DNA of 64,000 bases from Streptomyces caeruleatus (GTDB taxonomy: Bacteria; Actinomycetota; Actinomycetes; Streptomycetales; Streptomycetaceae), in NCBI RefSeq assembly GCF_001514235.1, contig NZ_KQ948925.1:62001-126000 (forward strand), read 5' to 3'. A model generated the notes under the pieces. The model was not told the DNA's origin. It made no database searches and was given only the letters and a program-made list of their open reading frames with translations. Both the position numbers and the translations under genes were made by a program. Of this stretch, positions 34,105-43,439 are shown piece by piece; position 1 is the first letter of the stretch, and each line of letters starts with the position of its first letter.

Positions 34105-35607
34105 TCAGCGTCGGGTCCCGGTCCCGACCAACTGCCGCTCATAGGGATCGAGCAGCGCGCCCCGCACGGACGTGCCGATACCGGTGACGACCTTCAGGTG
34201 CGCGAGGGGAACCACCGCGTCGGTGCCGAGAATCGCGGCTTCGGCCTTGCGGACGGCCGCCTGCCGCTCGGCGGCGTCGGTGACGGTCCGGGCGTCCGCG
34301 ACGGCGCGGTCGACCGTCCTGTCGCACAGCAGCGAAACGTTGTACGTACCGTCGCAGGTGAAGTCGCTGGAGAGGACGGACACGGGGTCACCGGTGTCGA
34401 GCATCATGTTGCGCGAGCTGACCGCGGCGTCGAACCTCCCGGCCAGCAGGTCGCTTTCGAGCCGCGCGTAGTCACGCACCTCCAGCTTCACCTTGAACCC
34501 GGCCCGCTGCAGCTGCTGTTGCAGCACCTGGGCGACCTCGGGCAGTTCGGGCCGGCTGGTGAAGGTGGCGATGGTGATGCTCCGGCCGGCGGGGGCGGTG
34601 GCCTCGGCCCGTCCGGTGGGCTCGATCCGCTTGCCGGACGCCGGGTTCAAGGCGGGACCGTACAGGCCCTGGGCGGGTTCGGCCTGCCCCTCGTAGACGT
34701 CCTCGGCGATGACGGACGTGTCGATCGCCTCGCGTGCCGCGGCCCGCAGTCCCGCGTCGGCGAAGGCACCGGACTTGGTGTTGAGGTACAGAACGGTGGC
34801 GCGGGCGGTATTCGTCTCGTGGACGGTGTCCTTGTCCAGCGAGGAGAGCTGGGCGACGGGGAGGGCCTCGGCGATGTCCACCTGGCCGGAGCGCAGGGCG
34901 TTGGCGCGGGCGGTGCCGTCGGCGATGAACCTGGCGTCGATGCCAGGGGCTTGGGCGCGCCCTCCCCAGTAGCCGTCGAAGCGGTCCAGAGCGGCGGCCG
35001 TGGTGCCGATGATCCTGGTGAGTTCGAAGGGCCCCGTCGCGGTGCCGGCCGGGTCCACACCGCCCTGTTTGTCGTACGCCTTGGGGGAGAACACCGCCAG
35101 GCTCGGGCTGGACATGCGCTGCGGCAGTACCGGGTCGGCGGCACCGGTGGCGATCCGCACCCGGTCCTCTCCCACCGCCTCGGCGGTCAGCTTCACTCCG
35201 GAGAGGGCGGCGGGGGCCGGCTCGGCCTCGGCGGCGTGCGTGAGGGAGGAGGCGACGGCCTGGGCGGTGACCTCACTGCCGTCCTGGAACCTGGCGTCCC
35301 GCAGCGTGAACAACCAGCTCCGCCCGCCCTTCTCGCTGGTCCACGACTCGGCGAGCGCGGGGACCGCGGTGCCGTTGGCGTCCAGCTTGGTGAGTCCCTC
35401 GGAGACACCTAGCTTGGACAGGTGGAGGGCGTCCTCGCCGTACGGGGAGAAGTTCTGCTTCGGCGTGAAGGCCAGCGCCACCCGTATCCGGCCGCTCTTC
35501 CCGGAGCCGGCCGAGTCCGAAGCGGGGGCATCGTAGGAGGAGAAACACCCGGTAAGGAGTGGAGCGAGGAGCAGGCCGGACATCAGCCGACGGCAAGGTT
35601 CTCTCAT
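34105..35607 (-). CDS. ABC transporter substrate-binding lipoprotein (SBP family 5)
   Basis: 500 aa. The lipobox is LLTGC (Cys 21), preceded by a short basic and hydrophobic signal. The family-5 (DppA/OppA-like) layout is clear: FSPYGEDALHLSKLGVSEGLTKLD, ALAESWTSEKGGRSWLFTLRDARFQDGSEV, GTGPFEL-like ATGPFELTRIIG, and a C-terminal lobe ending near RQAAVRKAEAAILG. Family 5 proteins bind peptides, nickel or oligosaccharides. No permease or ATPase gene is in the window, so this is an orphan or its partners lie elsewhere. Ligand unknown. Confidence 0.87.
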   Translation of the reverse strand: MREPCRRLMSGLLLAPLLTGCFSSYDAPASDSAGSGKSGRIRVALAFTPKQNFSPYGEDALHLSKLGVSEGLTKLDANGTAVPALAESWTSEKGGRSWLFTLRDARFQDGSEVTAQAVASSLTHAAEAEPAPAALSGVKLTAEAVGEDRVRIATGAADPVLPQRMSSPSLAVFSPKAYDKQGGVDPAGTATGPFELTRIIGTTAAALDRFDGYWGGRAQAPGIDARFIADGTARANALRSGQVDIAEALPVAQLSSLDKDTVHETNTARATVLYLNTKSGAFADAGLRAAAREAIDTSVIAEDVYEGQAEPAQGLYGPALNPASGKRIEPTGRAEATAPAGRSITIATFTSRPELPEVAQVLQQQLQRAGFKVKLEVRDYARLESDLLAGRFDAAVSSRNMMLDTGDPVSVLSSDFTCDGTYNVSLLCDRTVDRAVADARTVTDAAERQAAVRKAEAAILGTDAVVPLAHLKVVTGIGTSVRGALLDPYERQLVGTGTRR

Positions 35608-35754
35608 GTTCCCGTTTCTTGTCTGTCAGTTGTGCCGAGACGGCGGCGCCACATCGCGCAACAGCAACCATGCCGTAACCGCCGCTTCATTCCATCCGTG
35701 GAATTACGCAATCCGCGCGACATCCACGCTCAGGCGGAAGGGGCCGGGAGTGGC

Positions 35755-38700
35755 TCAACCGGGCGTGCCGGACACCCCGTCGTCGACCCGCGCAGCACCC
35801 CGGACCGTCAGCGCGGCGAGCGCCGTGCGGGATGACACGCCCGTCTTGCGGTAGATCCGGGAGAGATGGCTCTCGACCGTGCGCGGGCTGAGGTGAAGCT
35901 CGGCGGCGATGGCCCGGCTCGGCAGCCCGGTGGCGACCAGCTCGGCGATCTCGCGTTCGCGTGCGGTCAGCGCGTTCAGCATGTCGTCCCCCCGGAGCGG
36001 GCCCTGCGGCGCCGGACCTCGTGTGTCCTGGACCACCCGTCTCACCGGCCGGGCCGTGCCCTCGAACACGGCAGTGCGCGATTGCCCGGCCAGCCCGACG
36101 AGCAGTCCCGCGCCGCCGTCAGCGGCCAGCCGCCGGCCGCGCCGCCACATGGCGGCGCCACGGTCGCTCTGCCCGGCGGCGGTCATCAGCGGGGCACCGA
36201 GCAGCAGCGACTGAGCCTGAAGCAGCGTCGCCCGGCACCGCGCGTGCTCCTCCGCGGCCTCGGCGTACTTCCGCGCGGCCTGAGCCAGGTCGCCCCGGTG
36301 CTCATCGATCCGGGCCGCGGCGCGCAGCGCCGCACCACGTTGGTTCGGCAGGCCCAGCCGTTCCGCTTCCTCGGCCGCGCGCCCGGCCCACCGCTCGGCC
36401 TGTGCCGGATCGCCGGCGGTCAGCTCGGCGGCGACGAGCACCTCCAGGTGGATCGGACGTACGGAGGGTTGAAGCCGCGACAGGTCAGCCCCTCCCCCGG
36501 CATCCAGAAGAACGTCACGCGCCCGGTGCGGGTCTCCCACGGCCAGCGTGGCGCCCGCGAGCGCGCCCCGGGCCAGCGTCGCCCACCAGCTGTCGCTCGT
36601 GCCCACGGCGGCCACCGCCTCATCAGCGGTGGCCAGTGCGCTCCGGTCGCCCGGCGGGTTGGCCAGGAGCAGCGCCAGAGACCTGAAGCCCAGGACGAGG
36701 CCCAGCAGTTCGCCGCTGCCGAGGGCCCTCGCCACGGTCTCGGCCTCGTCAGTGAGCTCCAGGGCTGTGGGCAGCCGGCAGGTCAGGATGTGGATGTACG
36801 CCTTGCACACCAGGAGTTGGGACAGCAAGGAGATGCGGCCGGTCCGCCGGGCGATGGCGATTCCCCGACCGGCGTGCCGTTCGGCTTCGGGCAGGTCGTC
36901 GAGCATCGCCTCGCTCCAGGCCAGTCTGGCCAGCGACTCGCACAGGCCCGCGAGGTCGCTGTCCGTCAGCGCGTCCGCGAGCACGGCGGCGGACCGGGCG
37001 AGCGTCCGGGCCGCGGCCACTTCGCCCTCGTACGTCTCGCCCACGGCGGCCAGGGCCAGCGTGCGCACCTCGCGGACGCCGTCTCCGAGAGCACGCGTGG
37101 CCACCAGCGTGCGGGAGATCTCCGGGCGCGCCTCGGGGTAGCGGGCCGCGAGGAGGGCGCAGGCGCCCAGTTCCAGGGCGTAGTCGATGCGTTGGGGCGG
37201 TGAGGGCCGGGGGCAGCGGTCCAGTTCCCGGCGCAGCAGCGCGTCGGCCCGGGCGTAGTTGCCGAGGCCGCGTTCCGTCAGGGCGTACAGCGCGAGGGCC
37301 GAGGTACGCAGCACGGGATCGCCGTCCGGGCCGGGCATGTCGATCACTTGGTGGAGCAGGTCCCGACTCTCCTCGAGGCTGCCCGTCAGGCCGAGCGCCC
37401 GGGCGCGGAGCACCGTCAGACGCCGGCGCGTGTCCAGGTGCTCCGGGGTCTGTGGCAGGACTCGCAGAACGATCCCGAGCCAGTGGGCCGAGGTGGCGGG
37501 AGCGGTCTGGGCGATCTGTGCGGCCGCCTCGACGAGAACGGCGGCTCCTTGGGGGTCCCATGCGGTCAGGGAGTGCTCCAGGTGGTGTGCCTGGTCGACG
37601 AGGGAGGCACCGGCTGCGGCGAGTTCGGCGGCCGCACCGCGGTGGAGGGCCTCGCGCCGCCACGGGTCGGTCTTCTCGTGGGCCAGTGCGCGCACCAGCG
37701 GATGCCGTAGGACGAGACGGCGTCTGTCCTGGTCCGGCCGTACGAGGTCGCGTCGCATCAGCCGGCGCAGGGCGTCGACGACCTCGGCGACGGGCGAGTC
37801 GATGATGACGCCGACCAGCTCGGCCGTCGCGTGGTCGCCGAGGACCGCCACCGCCTCTACGGTGGTCCGCTCCAGAGGCGTCAGCGGGGCGAGTTCCTCC
37901 AGCAGCAGCGCCTCCAGAGGAGTGGGCCGGTGTTGCGGGCCGGCGTATCCGGAGGGTCTCGACGGCCAGGAGCCGCCGGTCACCGGAGCCTGACGTTCCG
38001 CGCGACGGGCCTGGAGCAGGGTCAGAAAGTACAGCGGGTTGCCCTCGCTCGCCGCGTAGATTTCGGCGGCCTGATGCCGCGGCAGGTCTTTGGCCAGCTG
38101 TTCGACGCAGTCGAGCTCGCCGAGCGGTCCCAGGGGGAGCCGCCGCACCACGCCGGTGTCCATGCCGCGGTCCAGCAGAGTGGTGAGTGCGGCAGGGGCC
38201 TGGCGGTCGCGCCGTGCGACGACGAGCAGCACCGGGGAGCGCACCGGGTGCCGGACGAGGTGGTCGAGCAGTTCCTGAGAGGCGACGTCCGCCCAGTGGA
38301 GATCGTCGAGCAGGATCACCAGCCCGGTCTCGCGTACTCGGCCCAGTACCTCCGCCGTCTCCTGGTAGAGGGCGAACCGGTCACGGGCCCTCGGGCCGCC
38401 CGCCGCCGCTGTGCCGCCCCGCAGTGCCGCAGGGAGGTCATTCAGCGACGGGTGGGTCTGCACCGCCTGCCGGTCGATGTCGGCGAAGGCGTCCGCGAAG
38501 GGCCGGAACGGGCCCCGCTGCTCGTACTCGGTGGCCCGGCCGCGCAGCACGATCGGACCGCGCCGGCGAGCACGCACGCTGAACTCCGTGAGCAGCCGGC
38601 TCTTGCCGATACCGGCGTCGCCCGTGATGTCGACGACGGCCGGACCACCCTTGCCGAGATGCTCCAGTGTCTCCTCGAGAAAGCCCAGTTCGGCCGCCCT

Positions 38701-38868
38701 GCTCACGAACGGCACCTCGGCCGCACGCGGAGCCGACACCTCGCGCGCCCGGGTCACCGCGGCACTCCCCCCGCACGGAACACCGCCTGGCCGGCCCACT
38801 GTGGTGGGTGGGAGGAGCGACGGCATCGAGGTCCGGGCGGGGACGTCATGCTGGTGCTGCCTGCTCAA
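35755..38868 (-). CDS. LAL-type LuxR regulator (large ATP-binding)
   Basis: 1037 aa from a TTG at 38868 (AAAGG six bases upstream); an ATG at 38826 is an alternative. It has an N-terminal AAA ATPase with Walker A GDAGIGKS and Walker B LVILLDDLHWAD, a long helical TPR-like middle, and a C-terminal LuxR HTH (LTAREREIAELVATGLPSRAIAAELHLSPRTVESHLSRIYRK). LAL proteins are typical pathway-specific or global activators in Streptomyces, frequently beside antibiotic or sugar gene sets. It is co-oriented between a symporter pair and an orphan binding protein; which it controls is not evident. Confidence 0.92.
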   Translation of the reverse strand: MSRQHQHDVPARTSMPSLLPPTTVGRPGGVPCGGSAAVTRAREVSAPRAAEVPFVSRAAELGFLEETLEHLGKGGPAVVDITGDAGIGKSRLLTEFSVRARRRGPIVLRGRATEYEQRGPFRPFADAFADIDRQAVQTHPSLNDLPAALRGGTAAAGGPRARDRFALYQETAEVLGRVRETGLVILLDDLHWADVASQELLDHLVRHPVRSPVLLVVARRDRQAPAALTTLLDRGMDTGVVRRLPLGPLGELDCVEQLAKDLPRHQAAEIYAASEGNPLYFLTLLQARRAERQAPVTGGSWPSRPSGYAGPQHRPTPLEALLLEELAPLTPLERTTVEAVAVLGDHATAELVGVIIDSPVAEVVDALRRLMRRDLVRPDQDRRRLVLRHPLVRALAHEKTDPWRREALHRGAAAELAAAGASLVDQAHHLEHSLTAWDPQGAAVLVEAAAQIAQTAPATSAHWLGIVLRVLPQTPEHLDTRRRLTVLRARALGLTGSLEESRDLLHQVIDMPGPDGDPVLRTSALALYALTERGLGNYARADALLRRELDRCPRPSPPQRIDYALELGACALLAARYPEARPEISRTLVATRALGDGVREVRTLALAAVGETYEGEVAAARTLARSAAVLADALTDSDLAGLCESLARLAWSEAMLDDLPEAERHAGRGIAIARRTGRISLLSQLLVCKAYIHILTCRLPTALELTDEAETVARALGSGELLGLVLGFRSLALLLANPPGDRSALATADEAVAAVGTSDSWWATLARGALAGATLAVGDPHRARDVLLDAGGGADLSRLQPSVRPIHLEVLVAAELTAGDPAQAERWAGRAAEEAERLGLPNQRGAALRAAARIDEHRGDLAQAARKYAEAAEEHARCRATLLQAQSLLLGAPLMTAAGQSDRGAAMWRRGRRLAADGGAGLLVGLAGQSRTAVFEGTARPVRRVVQDTRGPAPQGPLRGDDMLNALTAREREIAELVATGLPSRAIAAELHLSPRTVESHLSRIYRKTGVSSRTALAALTVRGAARVDDGVSGTPG

Positions 38869-38992
38869 GGGAAGCCTTTCTGTTGGGGTCGTGCGCGGCG
38901 GCTCGACCGTGACGAGGCTCTGAGCCTCGTGCCGAAATTCCGGATGAACGAACCGGACCTCGTGCGGTCCGACCGCGGCGGCGTCCGCCGCC

Positions 38993-40618
38993 TCAGGCGG
39001 GCTGCCCGGCGCCCGACCCGGTCTCGGTGCCGGCGGCCGCTCCGGTGAGCGCGCGGATCTCCGTCTGCGTGCAGTCCGCGCCGCCCGGCTCCCGCCGGTC
39101 GAGCACCGAGCCGAGCCACCCGAGGAAGAAGCCGACGGGTACGGACACCAGGCCCGGGTTGTGCAGCGGGAACACCGCGAAGTCGGCGTCGGGCAGAAGC
39201 GCGTGGGGCTCGCCGGACACGGCCGGGGACAGCACCGCCAGCAGCATCGCCGTGGCCAGTCCCCCGTACATGCTCCAGAGCGCCCCCCGGGTGGTGAATC
39301 GTTTCCACCACAGGGTGAAGAGGATGGCCGGCAGCACCGCGGACGCCGCGACCGCGAAGGACAGGCTGACGAGGAACGAGATGGGCACGTGCTGGGCGTA
39401 CATCGACAGCACGATGACCACCAGCCCGACGCACACCACCGCCAGCCGTGCGACCAGCAGTTCGCTCTGCTGCGACGCCCTGCCCCGCATGATCACCGCT
39501 CCGTAGATGTCGTGGGCGAGCGCACAGGCCACGGTGAGCGTGATGCCGGCGACGACCGCCAGGATCGTCACGAACACCACGCAGGAGATCACGGTCAGCA
39601 GGACGGGACCGCCCACCTGCTCGGCGACCAGCAGGATGGCCGTGTTGCCGGAGGAGGCGTCGGAGACGACGGCGGCCCGGCCGAGCAGGGCGGTGGCGCC
39701 CAGCCCGTTCACTACGACCAGCACGACGAAGCCGAGGTTCAGCAGGCCCATCCACTGCACCGAGCGGCGCGCATCGGGTCTGGTGGAGACGGTCGTGATG
39801 CGTGCCAGGACGTGCGGCAGCCCCGCCGCTCCGAGCAGGAACGCCAGTTGGAGGCTCACCAGATCCAGCGTGCCGAGGCCGTCGTCGTAGCGGATGCCGG
39901 GGCGCAGGAACTGCTCCCCGAAGCCGCTGCGCCGGGCCGCCAGCGACAGCAGGTTCCCCGGGCTCCAGCCGAGCCGCCACAGCACCACGAGGGCGAGGGT
40001 GAGACACACACCCAGCATCAGCACGGCCTTGACGACCTGCAGCACGGTGGTGGCCCGCATCCCGCCGAGGACGACGAAGAGGATCATCGCCAGGCCCAGG
40101 CAGGCCACGATGCCCCGTTGGGCGGTAGGCGTGTGGTAGCCGAGGACGGGCGCGGCGAGCGCCCCCGCTCCGATGAGCTGGGCGATCAGGTACGGCAGGG
40201 AGATGAACAGGGTGGTGATACCCGCCGCCAGGTGCACCGGACGCGCGCGCAGACGGTGGGCGAGTGTGTCACCGACGGTGAACCGCGAGGTGCTGTGGTA
40301 GGGCTCGGCCACCAGCATCAGCACCACCACCCAGGTGATCGCCGGCGCCAGCACGTAGGCGATGCCGTCGTACCCGCTGAGGGAGACCTGCCCGGGGTTG
40401 CCGAGCATCGAGGCCGCGGACATGTAACCGCCGAAGAGCGCGATCCCGTTGACCGCCGACGACAGCCGACGCCGCCCGACGTAGAAGTCGCTGAGGTCGG
40501 TGCCGTCCGAGGTGGTGCCGAGGAGGGAAAGCAGCAGGGTGAGGACGACGAAGACCGCGAAGATGGTGAGGACGGGGCGGGCCTCGTGGGACCCGGCCAC
40601 GGCGACGAAGGCGTTCAC
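38993..40618 (-). CDS. Sodium:solute symporter (SSS family, ActP/MctC-like)
   Basis: 541 aa from a GTG at 40618 that overlaps the DUF485 stop by four bases (GTGA). About 13 membrane segments are visible, with the SSS signatures DFYVGRRRLSSAVNGIALFGGYMSAASMLG near the N-terminus and QLAFLLGAAGLPHVLARITTV in the middle. The N-terminal AASFLG-like segment and the DUF485 partner are the standard arrangement of acetate or short-chain monocarboxylate permeases. Sodium dependence and substrate are inferred from the family. Confidence 0.88.
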   Translation of the reverse strand: MNAFVAVAGSHEARPVLTIFAVFVVLTLLLSLLGTTSDGTDLSDFYVGRRRLSSAVNGIALFGGYMSAASMLGNPGQVSLSGYDGIAYVLAPAITWVVVLMLVAEPYHSTSRFTVGDTLAHRLRARPVHLAAGITTLFISLPYLIAQLIGAGALAAPVLGYHTPTAQRGIVACLGLAMILFVVLGGMRATTVLQVVKAVLMLGVCLTLALVVLWRLGWSPGNLLSLAARRSGFGEQFLRPGIRYDDGLGTLDLVSLQLAFLLGAAGLPHVLARITTVSTRPDARRSVQWMGLLNLGFVVLVVVNGLGATALLGRAAVVSDASSGNTAILLVAEQVGGPVLLTVISCVVFVTILAVVAGITLTVACALAHDIYGAVIMRGRASQQSELLVARLAVVCVGLVVIVLSMYAQHVPISFLVSLSFAVAASAVLPAILFTLWWKRFTTRGALWSMYGGLATAMLLAVLSPAVSGEPHALLPDADFAVFPLHNPGLVSVPVGFFLGWLGSVLDRREPGGADCTQTEIRALTGAAAGTETGSGAGQPA

Positions 40619-41058
40619 CGGTGGTCCTCCCGCCAGTGCGGCAGAGCGGGTCTGTGCCGAGCTGCTGGCGGATCGAATTTGCTACGCGCGTAGAATTCGT
40701 ACCAGACCATTGCCCAGGCGGCGAGTCCGAGTTGCACGAGCATGAACACGAGGCCGAAGTTGACCGGCCCGGCGAGCCGGAACCCCATGACGGCGGGTAC
40801 CTCGGCGGCCAGCACAACGGCGCCCAACTGCCCGCCGACCACCGCGGCGGCGACCTTCACCGGCGGCCTGCGCGCGGCCCGAAGCGCACTGAGGGCGGAC
40901 TCCGTCCGGAGCGAGGCCGACGGCAGCTGACCGACGGCGCGGCGATATCCCCCGGGGGGCTCGTACGGGTGGATGCGGGGCGGGACACTTTCGTGCGCGT
41001 CAGTGCTCTCGTTCGCAGCACTGCTGTCGTCTCGGTCGGGCGGCTCGTACGGGTACAT
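40615..41058 (-). CDS. DUF485 membrane protein, partner of the symporter
   Basis: 147 aa from ATG 41058 (GAGG seven bases ahead). A proline- and charge-rich N-terminus contains two YEPP repeats (YPYEPPDR, HPYEPPGG). Two membrane helices follow (VAAAVVGGQLGAVVLAAEVPAV and FGLVFMLVQLGLAAWAM), then YEFYARSKFD. DUF485 proteins (YjcH type) are almost always translated together with SSS-family acetate permeases, as here by a four-base overlap. A short size and two TM helices match the family, although the N-terminal extension is longer than usual. Confidence 0.85.
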   Translation of the reverse strand: MYPYEPPDRDDSSAANESTDAHESVPPRIHPYEPPGGYRRAVGQLPSASLRTESALSALRAARRPPVKVAAAVVGGQLGAVVLAAEVPAVMGFRLAGPVNFGLVFMLVQLGLAAWAMVWYEFYARSKFDPPAARHRPALPHWREDHR

Positions 41059-41541
41059 GGAAGTCCTCGGCGGAGAAGGGCACGGTTGGCGCAAGGACTC
41101 AGTCGCCGGGAAAGCGGCACATGACCGGAGTCGACGGGCGCCGCGCCCGCGAGGAGTTGGACTGCACGGTGCGCCGTGGGGAGCGCCCGGGCGGGTGCCG
41201 TCCGACTGCACAGACCGTACCGTCGCCGACGGGGGCCGCTGTGCGACCTCCAGGCGCCTGCGCCTCATCGATCGATTACGGTGCCGCAGCGGGCCGCTTC
41301 GGAACAAGGGAACTGGGGCAACGATCCGGCCTACTTGCGTACGTTTCGTTCTTCGCCGATTCGAACAAAGCGCTGGCGACAGGGGGGTGGGGCCGTGGCG
41401 CGGCCAACGTCGCGAACCGACGCCTCAGGGCGGGCGAGCAGCCCCCAGACTCCTGCCGGTCGGCGGCTTTCCATGCGGAGGACCGCGGCCCCCGGCGAGA
41501 CTCGCGATGGAACTGCGGCCTTCTTCACCACAATTTCCCAG
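41059..41541. other. Intergenic region, no gene recognised
   Basis: About 480 bp between the DUF485 start and the inverted repeat of the IS5-like relic. Long overlapping open frames are codon-composition artefacts without family features. It should contain the promoter of the leftward DUF485-symporter operon. Confidence 0.5.
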
Positions 41542-41638
41542 CTAAGAGTTGTCCCGTATTCACTGCTGCGGCAGGAGTGGTCCGTCGGTGGCCGAGCTCC
41601 TCGCACAGCCACGAACCTGATGTTGAGAGACTGCAGTC

Positions 41639-42127
41639 ATGGGATCTTGGGGAACCTTGGGGCCGGCGCTGTTGTCGCTGGCAGGTGTTGTGCTCGGCGC
41701 GGGTGGATCGCTGTTTGGCCAGTACCTCGTGTCACGAGCAAGCACTCGGCAGCTCGAAGTGCAGGAGTCAGCCACGCACCGGGCGGAGCTCAAGAACGCG
41801 GTCCTGAAGTTCCTGGGCCTTGCGTCGCAGGTGGAGAAGGCAGCGCTCGCTCCCTCGGGCGCCGGTGGCGCCACGGCCGATGCCGGGCTCGATCAGCTCG
41901 TTGACGATCTGTGGCTGGCGCATGCGGAGATTGATCTGGCAGCCAGAAGCGAGCCTCTGCGAGGCGCTGCCTATCGTTATGCAGCCCGCCTCGCGGAGGC
42001 AGCCAAGGACGGGATATCCGACGGGTCCGCGCTGCGCGGGCCGCAGGCGCGGTTCTTCGACGCGGCGTATGACGACATGTGGCCTGGCCATCGGCGGGCG
42101 GCCGGTGATTCCGTAACGCCTCAGTGA
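41639..42127 (+). CDS. Hypothetical protein with one N-terminal membrane helix
   Basis: 162 aa. Residues 8-30 (GPALLSLAGVVLGAGGSLFGQYLV) form one hydrophobic helix. A charged alpha-helical region follows, first with THRAELKNAVLKFLGLASQVEK, then LDQLVDDLWLAHAEIDLAA. The layout (short N-terminal anchor with a long cytoplasmic helical tail) recurs in small actinomycete membrane proteins of unknown role. It lies between the left inverted repeat of an IS5-like relic and its eroded transposase, two bases before the latter, so it is either a passenger or a host gene trapped by the element. Function unknown. Confidence 0.6.
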   Translation: MGSWGTLGPALLSLAGVVLGAGGSLFGQYLVSRASTRQLEVQESATHRAELKNAVLKFLGLASQVEKAALAPSGAGGATADAGLDQLVDDLWLAHAEIDLAARSEPLRGAAYRYAARLAEAAKDGISDGSALRGPQARFFDAAYDDMWPGHRRAAGDSVTPQ

Positions 42128-42128
42128 G

Positions 42129-42600
42129 TTGGTGCGGCGGGTGAACGATCTCGTCGTGGCTGGTGTGATCACGGCGTCGGAGCCGTCTTGGACAGCCCTG
42201 TTCAGCGGACTGAGACCGCGTAGCTTCCGCAAACTGATCACCGCGCTGCGACGAGACGGCGTGGATCCCGTGCGCCAAGGTCTGCCCTGGAGCCTGCCGC
42301 TGGAGGACCGCGTGCTGTTGGTGACCACTCCACTTATTGGCGCACAAACCTGACGCTTCGCCAGCTGGCTCCGCTGTTCGGCGTCTCGAAGTCTGCGGCC
42401 AACCGCATCATCGATCATCTGGGGCCGTCACTCGCGCTTCGGCCCTGCCAGCGGTTCCGCCACGGCGCCGTGCTCATCGTGGACGGCACCCTGGTCGACG
42501 CCGCTACCCGGCTCGTCGTCCTGGTGGGGGATGAGCGAGGAAACCACGCAGTGCGCGACTGTGTCCAAGCCGACCCGAAGATCGCTTACTGGACAACTCT
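42129..42600 (+). pseudogene. IS5-family DDE transposase, frameshifted and deleted
   Basis: An N-terminal part (FSGLRPRSFRKLITALR) shifts frame near 42330 into YWRTNLTLRQLAPLFGVSKSAANRIIDHLG, then RFRHGAVLIVDGTLV containing the first catalytic Asp. The usual 25-30 residues after VDGTLV are missing, the text jumping to DAATRLVVLVG. The second and third catalytic residues are absent. The reading runs straight into the right inverted repeat. Confidence 0.8.
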
Positions 42601-42653
42601 TAGGGCTGCGGTCACGTAATTCCCCAGGTGCCGGGCGGGGTGCGTAGGTGTTT

Positions 42654-42701
42654 GTCCTGTGGCTGAAGGAAACTGTTCGACGGGCCGGGCCGGAACAGGA
42701 C
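42654..42701. promoter_or_regulatory. Inverted repeat upstream of the 42715 gene
   Basis: GTCCTGT (42654-42660) and ACAGGAC (42695-42701) form perfect 7-bp arms separated by 34 bp and end 13 bp before the next start. It could be a hairpin or an operator; weak evidence. Confidence 0.25.
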
Positions 42702-42714
42702 ATGATGCGCACTC

Positions 42715-43425
42715 GTGACGGCGATGAAGCAGTTCGTGATCCCGGCCGCTGCCCGCAACAACGCCGAGTGGTGCGCGGCGATGAGCCGATCGCACGGCTT
42801 GACGGGCGAGTTCGGAGTGCAGGCGTGGGCCGTCTCGGCCCGGCCGCCGCTGTACTACCCCGACGCGGTGACGCTGGTGCCGGGGGCCGATGCGGCCGCG
42901 CTGGTGGACCGGATCGATACCGCCGCTGCCGGCGCCTGTGTGAAGGACAGTTTCGCCGACCTCGACCTGGCTGCCGCTGGCTTCAAGGTGCTGTTCGACG
43001 CACAGTGGATCCACCGTCCGGCGAGCGCGCCGACCACCTCACCGGACCTCGCCTGGGACGTGGTCAGAGACCGGGACATGTTGCGGGCCTGGGCCCTTGC
43101 CTGGGATGACGGGGCCGGCAACGCGGGCCTCTTCCGGCCCGAATTGCTTGATGACCCGGCCACGTCCGTGCTCGTCGGGCACTCCGCTGACGGCCTGGTG
43201 ACCGCCGGGGCGGTGGCGAGCCGCAATGACCATGTGGTCGGAATCTCCAACGTCTTCGCGCTGGAGGGCGGCGCTGACCGGGCCTGGCCGGTGGTGTTGG
43301 ACGCAGTGCACCGGCTGTTCCCGACCCTGCCCGTAGTGGGCTATGAGCACGGCGCGGACCTGGATGCCGCTATCCGCCATGGCTTCGAGGCGGTCGGTCC
43401 ACTGCGGGTCTGGCGGCACGGGTAG
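42715..43425 (+). CDS. Hypothetical protein, possibly GNAT-fold
   Basis: 236 aa from GTG 42715 (or ATG 42724). It starts FVIPAAARNNAEWCAAMSRSHG, has a central WALAWDD segment, and a C-terminal half resembling the last strands of an acetyltransferase fold: LVGHSADGLVTAGAVASRND, GISNVFALEGG, FPTLPVVGYEHG, GFEAVGPLRVW. The terminal VGPLRVW is a common ending of GNAT-like proteins. The acetyl-CoA-binding RGxGxA motif is not evident. It sits in the IS-rich zone with otherwise normal host-like composition. Function unproven. Confidence 0.65.
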   Translation: MTAMKQFVIPAAARNNAEWCAAMSRSHGLTGEFGVQAWAVSARPPLYYPDAVTLVPGADAAALVDRIDTAAAGACVKDSFADLDLAAAGFKVLFDAQWIHRPASAPTTSPDLAWDVVRDRDMLRAWALAWDDGAGNAGLFRPELLDDPATSVLVGHSADGLVTAGAVASRNDHVVGISNVFALEGGADRAWPVVLDAVHRLFPTLPVVGYEHGADLDAAIRHGFEAVGPLRVWRHG

Positions 43426-43439
43426 TTGATCCGCGGACA

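Larger units (their letters stand above)
41542..42603. mobile_element. IS5-family-like relic bounded by inverted repeats, with a cargo ORF
   Basis: CTAAGAGTTGTCCCGTA (41542-41558) and the reverse complement CTAAGAGTTGTCCAGTA (42587-42603) match at 16 of 17 positions. They enclose 1.06 kb. Inside are a 162-aa membrane-anchored hypothetical ORF and an eroded DDE transposase whose last codons run into the right repeat. The element cannot encode its own transposase and would be non-autonomous. A clear direct target duplication is not seen. Confidence 0.6.

Noticed and set aside
42715..43425. Firm assignment as a GNAT acetyltransferase
   Set aside because: Only the C-terminal strands look GNAT-like and the acetyl-CoA-binding motif was not found, so it is left hypothetical.
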